A stretch of 64,000 bases of DNA from a virus. The translations under genes were made by a program, and so were the position numbers. The stretch lies in the IMG/VR virus record IMGVR_UViG_3300024350_000235, positions 20,372 to 84,371 of that record. The stretch is one strand, 5' to 3'. Under the pieces are notes generated by a model, which saw nothing but the letters and a program-made list of their open reading frames with translations, searched no databases and was not told where the DNA came from. Positions 23,977 to 32,181 of this stretch are shown here, one piece after another; the first letter of the stretch is position 1; every line of letters begins with the position of its first letter.

Positions 23977-24420
23977 ATGTATAAAAGGATATGTATTCTT
24001 CTAGTAGCACTGACTACGTCAGCACAGGCTACAGAACTGGTACATCAATTCCAAAGTCCGGCCTTTATACCGGGCAATGGATACTCCTCTCATGTCCTAG
24101 CTATTGAGCAGCTAGAGTCGCAGCGCAAACAAAAGATCAAAGATGACGAAAAAGCAGCCATAGAAGCAGAAGCATTGGCTAAGAAAAATACGAACCTATC
24201 CAAGTTTCTAGTAAACGTAGAAGCTAGAATATATGCGCAGTTATCTAAGCAGCTAGCAGATCAGCTGTTTGCCGAAGGTGGAGCTACGAACGGCACTATG
24301 AACTTCCAGGGAACCAATATTAGTTGGGTTAAGACAGGCACAGAAGTTACTTTAACCATTATCGAATCTAATGGCAGCAAAACAGAAATAACAGTACCTA
24401 TAGCGAGCTTTTCTTTCTAA
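23977..24420 (+). CDS. csgF: Curli assembly factor CsgF
   Basis: 147 residues with a signal peptide (MYKRICILLVALTTSAQA) and the mature N-terminus 'TELVHQFQSPAFIPGNGYSS', close to the CsgF pattern 'LVYQF.NPSFGG'. Ends with 'KTEITVPIASFSF'. CsgF binds the CsgG pore and helps nucleate curlin on the cell surface. GGGAG site before ATG and a GGTAAATA box upstream. Its TAA overlaps the csgG start. Confidence 0.85.
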   Translation: MYKRICILLVALTTSAQATELVHQFQSPAFIPGNGYSSHVLAIEQLESQRKQKIKDDEKAAIEAEALAKKNTNLSKFLVNVEARIYAQLSKQLADQLFAEGGATNGTMNFQGTNISWVKTGTEVTLTIIESNGSKTEITVPIASFSF

Positions 24421-25598
24421 TGAAAAAAATATTATTGATACCGCTGCTAGCATTGGTTTTGTCTGGGTGTGCTACAGTTCACATGGAACTGGCACAGGAA
24501 GAACCTGTGGCTATACAACCAAAACAAAACCTGTATGATAAGATACCACCATTAGATGGTCCACCTATGACTGTAGCAGTGTATGGTTTTACTGACAAAA
24601 CTGGACAGATGAAACCCAATGATAAATTGGCAGTTTTCAGTAAAGCGGTAACACAAGGAGCAGAAGTATTTCTTATCAAAGCTCTACAAGATACCAAATG
24701 GTTCCGTGTAGTAGAACGTGTTGGTCTTGATAATCTAATCAAAGAACGCCAGCTGATACGCAATCAACGAGAAGTATATGAAGGTAAAGATGCTAAACCA
24801 TTAGCACCTATGGTAGTAGCCGGAGTGATGATCGAAGGTGGTATCATAGGCTACGACAGTAACATTAGATCAGGTGGTAATGGTGCTAGATTCTTAGGTA
24901 TCGGAGGAAGCCAACAATACAGAGTAGATGAGATAGTTATATCTATGCGTTTGATCAGTGTAAACACAGGAGAAGTTATATTAACTAACTCTGTTAGTAA
25001 AACAATTTATAGCACACAGCATAATGTGGGTGTGCTACGTTTCGTAGATGCAGGTACCAAAGCAGTAGAGCTAGAAAATGGTCAAGCATTAAACGAACCA
25101 ACTACTTATGCTGTTCGTGTTGCGATCGAACAGGCTGTTTATGACATGATCATGGACGGACAACGCAGAGGTTTTTGGCGTTTCAAACTTCCATTGCGTC
25201 AAACACCTCCTTTACCTGAGGAGAAAAAAGATGAGTTGGTTCAACCACAGAGCGAGACGCAGAAAGAAACCAATCCAGCCGCCGCCACAAGAGCAGCGCC
25301 TGCCGCAGAAACCAAACCAGCAGTAGTAGCAACTCCTGCTGAAACCAGATTAATAGTTACACCATCACAACAGGCACAATTAGTTGGCAAAAAAGGCAAA
25401 ATGAAAGACACGATTTATGTTAGGAGAGAACCTAACGAAACTTCTACTCGAGTTTGGCTGTTTACAAAAAGCACAGTAGTAAATGTAACAGAAGAAAACG
25501 GAGAGTGGATCAAAATAGTTGCCGAGGACGGCAAGAAAGGATATGTTAAGAGAGATAGCATAACTGTAGATAGTAGTACCAACAATACTGGTCGATAA
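24420..25598 (+). CDS. csgG: Curli secretion pore CsgG with C-terminal SH3 domain
   Basis: 392 residues. Lipoprotein signal with lipobox LSGC (Cys17). The CsgG domain (about 45-265) includes 'PPMTVAVYGFTDKTGQMKP', 'WFRVVERVGLDNLIKERQLI' and 'EIVISMRLISVNTGEVI'. After an Ala/Pro/Glu linker (about 280-320) comes a bacterial SH3-like domain with 'IYVRREPNETSTRVWLFTKS' and 'GKKGYVKRDSI'. CsgG forms a nonameric outer-membrane channel for curlin. The SH3 fusion is unlike E. coli CsgG and may bind peptidoglycan. Confidence 0.9.
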   Translation: MKKILLIPLLALVLSGCATVHMELAQEEPVAIQPKQNLYDKIPPLDGPPMTVAVYGFTDKTGQMKPNDKLAVFSKAVTQGAEVFLIKALQDTKWFRVVERVGLDNLIKERQLIRNQREVYEGKDAKPLAPMVVAGVMIEGGIIGYDSNIRSGGNGARFLGIGGSQQYRVDEIVISMRLISVNTGEVILTNSVSKTIYSTQHNVGVLRFVDAGTKAVELENGQALNEPTTYAVRVAIEQAVYDMIMDGQRRGFWRFKLPLRQTPPLPEEKKDELVQPQSETQKETNPAAATRAAPAAETKPAVVATPAETRLIVTPSQQAQLVGKKGKMKDTIYVRREPNETSTRVWLFTKSTVVNVTEENGEWIKIVAEDGKKGYVKRDSITVDSSTNNTGR

Positions 25599-25618
25599 AT
25601 TGGCCAAGGCGGAGCGAA

Positions 25619-26281
25619 ATGAAAACGAGAATGACGGGTATAGGCAAACCTAGCACAATTGCCTTAGTAGCGGCAATGCTATTTTCAAGCGTAGCATTAG
25701 CCAACGATCTTTACATCGAACAATCGGGCGATGATACGGCTGTGACTATCTTACAAGACGGATCGCAGAATAAGATCGAAGGACTTACTCCTGGAGATAA
25801 TGCTTATATCGGAGGTGGCGGTAACGTTGTTAATATCCAACAAGTTGGCGCTAACAACCTTATTTCTCTATCTTTGAATAACCCTAACATGGGTGGAGTG
25901 GGTACAGGTACAGCTCTTACGATAAATCAGCTTGGTAACGATAATATTTCTACTGTACAATGCGGTACATCTTTGGCTGCTACCTGTAATGCTTCAGTTA
26001 TCACTCAAAACATCACTGGTAGTAGCAACGATGTAACTCAGACCTTGACAGGTGGCGGTGCTTACAGCAGCGTGGTCAATGTCACAGGCGATTGGACCAA
26101 AGTCACTCATACACAAACAGGTGCAGGAGCGCACACAGGAAACATCACCGTGAACAGCACAGCGACTTCGCTAGCTGATAAAAATAATGTATCCTTGACG
26201 CAGACAGGAGCGATAGCGAAAAGTGCCACGATCAGCAGTTCAGGAGCTAATATTAATATTTCTGTTACTCAGCACGACTAA
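25619..26281 (+). CDS. Curlin-repeat amyloid protein (CsgA/CsgB-like)
   Basis: 220 residues with a signal peptide ending SSVALA. The mature part carries degenerate curlin repeats (S/N-x-x-x-x-x-Q-x-G-x-x-N): 'YIEQSGDDTAVTILQDGSQN', 'VNIQQVGANNLISLSL', 'LTINQLGNDNISTVQ', 'SLTQTGAIAKSATISSSG', ending 'ISVTQHD'. It is probably the exported amyloid subunit of the adjacent CsgG/CsgF system. It follows csgG by 20 nt with a GGAG site and overlaps the next gene by 59 nt. Confidence 0.85.
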   Translation: MKTRMTGIGKPSTIALVAAMLFSSVALANDLYIEQSGDDTAVTILQDGSQNKIEGLTPGDNAYIGGGGNVVNIQQVGANNLISLSLNNPNMGGVGTGTALTINQLGNDNISTVQCGTSLAATCNASVITQNITGSSNDVTQTLTGGGAYSSVVNVTGDWTKVTHTQTGAGAHTGNITVNSTATSLADKNNVSLTQTGAIAKSATISSSGANINISVTQHD

Positions 26282-27320
26282 TGTCTGGGCAGGAGTAGGA
26301 ACAGTAACTGAACAAACTGGTCCTACAGAAATATTTAGAGCTAAGAAATCTATACCTTCGAGCCTAAACACGGCTGTGGAAATGAATGACGCAGTTTCCA
26401 CAGCCAAGGCTACTGCTCAGCTGACCTTTGAAGACAAGACTACAGTAAAGATCAACGAGCATAGCAAAATAGTCATAGATGATTTTGTCTACGATCCTAA
26501 CAAAGGTTCAGGAAAACTGGCCATGAAGATGGCCATAGGCACTGCTCGCTATACGTCAGGACAGATAGCTAAAAATAGTCCACAACAGGTAGCCATCAAT
26601 ACTCCTACAGCCAGTGTAGGTGTGCGTGGTACTGATTTTTCTATGACTGTAGACGAGATGGGGCGCAGTCTTATCGTGCTATTACCTAGCTGCGATAAAA
26701 AAGGCTGTGTAACTGGTGCTATCGAAGTGCGCAATGAAGGAGGTGTTGTCATATTAGATGTTCCTTTCCAAGCTACCATGGTCAACACTGCTTATCAAGC
26801 ACCTAGCCAACCAGTGGTAGTTAGATTAGATCAAGCTAGTATCAGTAATATGTTGATCATCAGTAAACCAGCAGAAATACAAGATGACGGTAGTGAACAT
26901 AAAAAAGCTCTAAGAGAAAGAGGACTACTTGACTTTGATAAACTAGATGTAGATCTATTGAAATATACCAAGCTAGATGAAAATAAACTAGATGATAACA
27001 GAGCACTAGATCGTAACGATCTTAATGCTGACCTACTGGCTTTTTATGCGTGGAACGAGTTAGACGCACAGAATAAAACACTGTTAGCTAATGACATGGA
27101 TAATAGTCTGTTACCTAACTATAATGCTGCTAGCGGCCTATTATATTATTTCAATGAAGATCAAAGCAAAGTCACGCTATACCGTGTGACTAATCATACA
27201 GCCGTAGTCACACTGCCTACTACACAAAATACTACGCTGAGTATAAACCAAGACGGCCAGCAGGTCGTACAGCAGGTAAACAAGGGTGCTACATCCACTA
27301 TTACTATAACTCAAAAGTAA
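26223..27320 (+). CDS. FecR-domain exported protein with curlin-like tail
   Basis: 365 residues from GTG 26223, which gives a good signal peptide (ending TTNVWA) encoded inside the end of the curlin gene. FecR domain (about 25-190): 'AQLTFEDKTTVKINEHSKIV', 'INTPTASVGVRGTDFSMTVD'. The tail 'TTLSINQDGQQVVQQVNKGA' resembles one curlin repeat, so it may join or cap the fibre. FecR domains are often periplasmic or surface-located. The AGGAG site is about 12 nt upstream. Confidence 0.75.
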   Translation: MPRSAVQELILIFLLLSTTNVWAGVGTVTEQTGPTEIFRAKKSIPSSLNTAVEMNDAVSTAKATAQLTFEDKTTVKINEHSKIVIDDFVYDPNKGSGKLAMKMAIGTARYTSGQIAKNSPQQVAINTPTASVGVRGTDFSMTVDEMGRSLIVLLPSCDKKGCVTGAIEVRNEGGVVILDVPFQATMVNTAYQAPSQPVVVRLDQASISNMLIISKPAEIQDDGSEHKKALRERGLLDFDKLDVDLLKYTKLDENKLDDNRALDRNDLNADLLAFYAWNELDAQNKTLLANDMDNSLLPNYNAASGLLYYFNEDQSKVTLYRVTNHTAVVTLPTTQNTTLSINQDGQQVVQQVNKGATSTITITQK

Positions 27321-27378
27321 TAGTTTAATTTTTACCGACTTATCTTTAAATAACTATACTAACCGGGAGCGAATCGGT

Positions 27379-29940
27379 ATGAAAATTAAAAGAAGCCTTC
27401 TGGCGGTTGCCATCACCGCCTTATTGTCAGGTACGGCCATGGCGCAAAACTATGGTTTCGAGGATGGAACATTAACAGGATGGACAGTCGGTGGTGACAC
27501 TGGCGCTACTCCAACAACAGGTACTGTAAATGGTTTTACAGGCACTGTTAACAATATTACACAACAAGGCATGGGAGTTAAGCTCTTAAACGGTCCTATC
27601 GCCTTCCAAGCAGGTTCACACCCAGCAGTAGGTACGCCAGGTACTGATTATTATCAACCTGCTGTTACTCCAAAGACTTGGGTATTCAGTCCTTATGGTA
27701 ACTACATGGTTGGTCTACAACCTAACCAAGGACAAAGCTCAGCAGCATTTACAGCATTGGGTCTAACAAGTTCTTCTGTAGCAGCTATCAATCAAACGAT
27801 CACGGATCAAAAGAACGCAGCTGGTTATGGTATGACTGGTATCACAACAGCAGCATGGATCTATCGTGATGTTGCTATGACCCCAGGAACTACTGTGAAG
27901 TTTGGTTGGAACTATATCGGTACAGACTATGTGCCATTCAATGATGGTTCTATAGCATCATTGGTCCACACAACGGACAACACCATACTAGGTACGGTCA
28001 ACAACTATAATGCTCAGTATGCGTTATTAGGTTTTACTAATCCTAAGACAGGTGACTACTCAGCAGGAACATTTGGTTCTACTGGTTGGCAGATCGCTAC
28101 ATTCGATGTCACAACAGCAGGTACATATAAACTAGGTTTTGCTTCTTTCAACCTAGGCGACACTGCTCTTAGTCCACTACTGCTAGTAGACGAATGGCAA
28201 GGCGCTACAGTGACCTGTGTCACAGGAACTTGTACTACATTTGGTGTAGTTGCTCCTAACAACTCAACAGCACCAACAGCAGACTCAGCCGGTGGTTCGG
28301 GTTCGGGAGGCAGTGGTTCGAGTGGAAGTGGATCAGGTGGCGGATCAAGTGGTCCTACATTAGTCAACAATATCACTGGCGCGGTAACAACAGCGACTCT
28401 AGACACAGCACCTAAGTTCAACGGTGGTACACTGACAGTATCAGACGGTGACATTATTGTCAAGAACTTTACTGTGGCAACAGCTGGTGGTACGATCAAC
28501 ACAGGTACAGGCGCAGTATCACAGATAAACGGTGTCATCAGCAATGACGGAACAGATACCGCAGGTCCTATAACAGTAACAGGTAACGGCACACTTAAAC
28601 TAAATGCTGCCAATACCTACACAGGCGCGACCACTATCGACAATGGCGCTACAGTGGTAGCACTGAACTCAAATGCTCTAGGGGGAAGTTCCAGTGTTAC
28701 TAACAATGGTGGCTTGAACATCACTGGCACAGGCGCTACTGGCCTTAATGTAAACAGCTACACACAGGGTGCTAATGGCGGCTTGATCGGAAAACTATGG
28801 GCTAACGGAGATGCTACTAAAATCAACTCCACAGGTCCAGTGAGCCTAGCAGGCACATACTCATTGTATGGCGATGCTACAGGCACATATAGCATTGGCA
28901 AGTATCCATTGATCACCGGATCTAGTGTGTCTGGACAGTTTGACACATTTGCCAGCAACTTGGGCAACTACACAGATCTAGGCTACTACTTAAAGTATAC
29001 ACCAACAGGCGTACAACTTTGGATGACTCCTAATGCTGCTGCCACACAGGCCAGCATCGACACAACGGCCAACAGCATTAGCAGTAACAACAGCCTACAG
29101 GCCAGCGTGTTGAACAGCAGTCTAGGCAATGACTCTAATATGTACGGTGATACAAACAGTTCTGTAACAGTCAGTTACGGTAACACTAAAGTTGGCACAG
29201 GCGATCTAAACACAGCAGGCATCACAGCTTCTAAGAAGATCAACGACAACTGGCGTGTTGGCGTGTTTGCTGATCAACCATTGAACAGCTCAACAGTCGG
29301 TGGCGTCACACAAAAGAACGACATGGGCTTTGGTGGATTTGTAGCATGGAATCAAAATGCTGATCAGACAGGTCTAGGCATACAGGCCAGTGCTGTACAG
29401 AACAAAGGCGAAGCTACCATTACACGTACAGGTCCAGAGACAGGTGTAGGCAAGGCAGCTACAGAAGGCAAGGCATATCAAGTTAAAGTTTCCTATGCTA
29501 AACCAATCAATGAAAAAACTACCGTAACTCCTTATGTTGGCATCCGTCAGACCGAAGTCAAGACAAATGGTTACACAGAACAAGGCGCGGTGTTTCCTTT
29601 GACTGTGAACAGCAATACACATTCAACGACAGATGCTCTAGCAGGTGTTGGTGTTAGCCATAAACTAACAGACAAACTAACAGCTACAGGCGCAGTTGGT
29701 GTTACACAGAATGTGAGTTCTAGCACAGGCAGCTTCAGCGGCACAAGCGACATTGCTGGCAAAGGCACATTCAACAACGCATTACCTAACAATGGTAAGA
29801 CCAGCGTTGGTGTAGGTGCTGGACTAAGCTATCAGCTAACCAAGAACTCAAAGATCGGCGTAAATGTAGGTTTCCAAGACAAGACACCTAGCGGTAATAA
29901 TGTAGGATCAATAGGCATAAGCTATACACTAGCGTTCTAA
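27379..29940 (+). CDS. Type V autotransporter
   Basis: 853 residues. Signal peptide MKIKRSLLAVAITALLSGTAMA. The passenger has a PEP-CTERM-like beta domain near the start ('YGFEDGTLTGWTVGGD'), a Gly/Ser linker (about 300-330) and at least one autotransporter-associated strand repeat ('GTLKLNAANTYTGATTIDNG'). The C-terminal 280 residues form a beta-barrel ending 'GSIGISYTLAF' with terminal Phe. It would insert in the host outer membrane and expose the passenger. It has its own GGGAG site and a TTAAATA box 26 nt upstream, and follows the curli genes. Confidence 0.85.
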   Translation: MKIKRSLLAVAITALLSGTAMAQNYGFEDGTLTGWTVGGDTGATPTTGTVNGFTGTVNNITQQGMGVKLLNGPIAFQAGSHPAVGTPGTDYYQPAVTPKTWVFSPYGNYMVGLQPNQGQSSAAFTALGLTSSSVAAINQTITDQKNAAGYGMTGITTAAWIYRDVAMTPGTTVKFGWNYIGTDYVPFNDGSIASLVHTTDNTILGTVNNYNAQYALLGFTNPKTGDYSAGTFGSTGWQIATFDVTTAGTYKLGFASFNLGDTALSPLLLVDEWQGATVTCVTGTCTTFGVVAPNNSTAPTADSAGGSGSGGSGSSGSGSGGGSSGPTLVNNITGAVTTATLDTAPKFNGGTLTVSDGDIIVKNFTVATAGGTINTGTGAVSQINGVISNDGTDTAGPITVTGNGTLKLNAANTYTGATTIDNGATVVALNSNALGGSSSVTNNGGLNITGTGATGLNVNSYTQGANGGLIGKLWANGDATKINSTGPVSLAGTYSLYGDATGTYSIGKYPLITGSSVSGQFDTFASNLGNYTDLGYYLKYTPTGVQLWMTPNAAATQASIDTTANSISSNNSLQASVLNSSLGNDSNMYGDTNSSVTVSYGNTKVGTGDLNTAGITASKKINDNWRVGVFADQPLNSSTVGGVTQKNDMGFGGFVAWNQNADQTGLGIQASAVQNKGEATITRTGPETGVGKAATEGKAYQVKVSYAKPINEKTTVTPYVGIRQTEVKTNGYTEQGAVFPLTVNSNTHSTTDALAGVGVSHKLTDKLTATGAVGVTQNVSSSTGSFSGTSDIAGKGTFNNALPNNGKTSVGVGAGLSYQLTKNSKIGVNVGFQDKTPSGNNVGSIGISYTLAF

Positions 29941-29966
29941 TAAATATTAGCAGAAGGGAGACAGCC

Positions 29967-30290
29967 ATGCGTACAAAAATATACATGGCGTTCCTATTTT
30001 GCTTGACCAGCTCTATAGCCAACGCCGATTCGGTATTATTTCAAACTAACAAACCAGTCGTTTGTTCTGATTTAAAATCTATTGTTGAAACTTTAGGTGA
30101 GTCTGAAATAGATGAAAAGCCTATCTTCAAAGGTAAAGATGATAGAGCTACTTATTTTCTCAGTCTGAATAAGAAAACCGGATCCTGGACTATGGTACAA
30201 TTTAGAGAAGATGTTGCCTGTATCCTAGGATTTGGTAAAGATGGAAAGACTTATAATCTAGACGAAGTATTATCTAAGCGTAGAGATTAA
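29967..30290 (+). CDS. Small exported protein
   Basis: 107 residues with a signal peptide (MRTKIYMAFLFCLTSSIANA) and two Cys in the mature part (in 'PVVCSDLK' and 'DVACILGFG') that could form a disulfide. No family recognised. GGGAG site plus an AATAAATA box upstream. Last gene of the surface island; it converges with the minus-strand gene at 30287 by 4 nt. Confidence 0.7.
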   Translation: MRTKIYMAFLFCLTSSIANADSVLFQTNKPVVCSDLKSIVETLGESEIDEKPIFKGKDDRATYFLSLNKKTGSWTMVQFREDVACILGFGKDGKTYNLDEVLSKRRD

Positions 30291-31120
30291 AGATTAGCTT
30301 TCCACCCAAAAAGGGCCGTCTTTGCGTTCTTGCGCAATATGTCGGTCCTTTCTTGTGATCGCTTCTCGCTCAATTCTTTTTTGATAAACTCTGGATCTAG
30401 GATAGTTTTCTCTGTCAAAATACCTTGTATGAATCCTTCAGTGACATCTAACGGAACGCCGTTTGTAAATGTATCAAATAACTTTTGTGCGAACACTTCG
30501 TGATTGCTAAGACACATGTGATTAAATCTAGGATCAAACATCTTGATCACTCTGTTATAATCATCACCGTCTTTGATATTTGGTATTTCTTTGAAGCTTA
30601 CACATTCGGTTAGATCGCCCGTACCGAATATGATATGTTCATATTCTTTTGCTATAAAGTAATCCTGCTTGTGGGCGTTGATAACTATAGGTCTACGCCA
30701 TTTGCGGAAGTATGTATTGTAAGCCAACCATCCCAATCTGTTTTCTACTTCTGTACTATCTAATAAAGGACGTTGTATGTGTTTATCCCACAGTTCTCCG
30801 GCCTTGGCCAGATCCCAAGATACCTTGCCTTCTCTAGCATAGACATGTAGGTGCGCGGGTTTACCGATAGAAGGGTCATCGTGTACGTACCATTTACGAG
30901 CAGGATGCGTCATTACGATGACCTGATAATCATCGGGTTGTATTTCTTTACACAACGCATGTTGCGCAGCAAAAGTATATTCTTGGCTGCTGCCTAACAC
31001 ACCATAATTTCTAACTTCAGTGATACCTAATTTAGTCGCCAACAGTCCCGGCCAGCAATTCATCTCTCCTTTTGTCTCGAAGTTGACAAAACTATCTCCC
31101 CACACCCACAATCTACTCAT
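30287..31120 (-). CDS. SGNH-hydrolase-like protein, copy 1
   Basis: 277 residues. N-terminal block 'LWVWGDSFVNF' carries the GDSx Ser nucleophile; 'QVIVMTHPARKWYVHDD' is a strand-plus-loop like block III; the late 'HMCLSNHEVFAQKL' could supply the catalytic His. It is paralogous to the next gene (30-40% by eye, sharing 'LTHPxRxW', 'IQR...LDS', 'NRLGWL', 'NHMCLSNH'). Esterase or acyltransferase activity is possible but unproven. Its 3' end overlaps the plus gene at 29967. Confidence 0.7.
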   Translation of the reverse strand: MSRLWVWGDSFVNFETKGEMNCWPGLLATKLGITEVRNYGVLGSSQEYTFAAQHALCKEIQPDDYQVIVMTHPARKWYVHDDPSIGKPAHLHVYAREGKVSWDLAKAGELWDKHIQRPLLDSTEVENRLGWLAYNTYFRKWRRPIVINAHKQDYFIAKEYEHIIFGTGDLTECVSFKEIPNIKDGDDYNRVIKMFDPRFNHMCLSNHEVFAQKLFDTFTNGVPLDVTEGFIQGILTEKTILDPEFIKKELSEKRSQERTDILRKNAKTALFGWKANL

Positions 31121-31944
31121 TTTCTTAACCCTAACTTTTCTGCCCAGGGCACACGGAATTCGTTTTTGCTCTGTTTGAATACTTCTACCCTAGCTTTACA
31201 TAATTCATTTTCTACAAATGTTGAATCGTCTATACGAGACCTATCTATGATGTCTGCGATAAATCCTGTGGTTAGATCTATATCTTTTCCTTCGGTCATA
31301 TATGATTTTATCTTATCAGCTAGTATAGCATGATTGGATAAGCACATATGATTGTACCTGACATCTCTACCTTTGAATAATGAACTACGAAACTCGTAGG
31401 TTTTAGGTCCTATAGGTTCGCCGTCGGCTATATCATTTAGACAACCGTTAGCAAAAGTTAAACCAGGATATAACGAACGATCTTCTATAAATTGATCAAA
31501 GGCTAACAGGATAATAGGTTTGCGCCATCCATGTATAGTAACCATATGATTCAACCAACCTAGCCTATGTTCTAATTGTAGACTGTCTAGTTGCATTCTC
31601 TGTATATGTTTGATATAAAGTTCTGCTGCTTTAAGTCTTTCTGGTTCGATTACTTTGTCAATGTCCGCGATATGGATATTAGTCGCTCCAGGTCTATCTT
31701 CAAAAAACCAATATCTGCTAGGATGTGTAAGTACAATTAGTAACTGATCATCTTTGGTAAGATTTGGACGGAGTCTGTTTATACCCTCCCATGACCAATC
31801 TTGGCTAACGCCTGCTTGGCTGTAGTTCTTTAGCGTATAGCCGAGATCATTGGCTACTTTGTAAAACCATACATTTGGATTGTCGTCGTCGGGCTCTGAA
31901 AAACTGAAACTGTCTCCAGTGACCCATAATGTTGAATTAGGCAT
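31117..31944 (-). CDS. SGNH-hydrolase-like protein, copy 2
   Basis: 275 residues: 'LWVTGDSFSFSEPDDDN' with the GDSF nucleophile block, 'LLIVLTHPSRYWFFED', and 'RYNHMCLSNHAILADKI'. Tandem paralog of the gene at 30287, overlapping it by 4 nt, so they are co-transcribed and may form a heteromer. A third, more distant member is at 52018. Confidence 0.7.
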   Translation of the reverse strand: MPNSTLWVTGDSFSFSEPDDDNPNVWFYKVANDLGYTLKNYSQAGVSQDWSWEGINRLRPNLTKDDQLLIVLTHPSRYWFFEDRPGATNIHIADIDKVIEPERLKAAELYIKHIQRMQLDSLQLEHRLGWLNHMVTIHGWRKPIILLAFDQFIEDRSLYPGLTFANGCLNDIADGEPIGPKTYEFRSSLFKGRDVRYNHMCLSNHAILADKIKSYMTEGKDIDLTTGFIADIIDRSRIDDSTFVENELCKARVEVFKQSKNEFRVPWAEKLGLRK

Positions 31945-32028
31945 AATCTAATTTATGCTTTAGAAATTTTACGTTCAAAGATCTAGGTTTTATGTGTGCT
32001 AAATATTCTAGCATTATGGATTCTACGT

Positions 32029-32181
32029 ATGAAACTTAAAACTTCTGTGATTATCTTGATATCAAGTATATTACTATCCGGCTGCGCAGGCATACGTTTC
32101 TGCGAAAAAGAAGAATCATCTAAAACTGGTTGTCGTCCTTGGGATCCTGCTACGAGATCAGGGGGGTCAGTTAGATCATGA
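32029..32181 (+). CDS. Small lipoprotein
   Basis: 50 residues from ATG 32029: MKLKTSVIILISSILLSGCA with lipobox LSGC, then a short Lys/Ser-rich mature part. An upstream in-frame start at 31996 would spoil the signal peptide. Overlaps the cyclase gene by 4 nt, so it may be its envelope partner. A CTAAATA box lies upstream (31999-32005). Confidence 0.65.
   Translation: MKLKTSVIILISSILLSGCAGIRFCEKEESSKTGCRPWDPATRSGGSVRS

Noticed and set aside
28056-28613. Long minus-strand frame inside the autotransporter gene
   Set aside because: Antisense shadow of Gly/Thr/Ala-rich coding sequence without start signals; the plus-strand protein has signal peptide and barrel.
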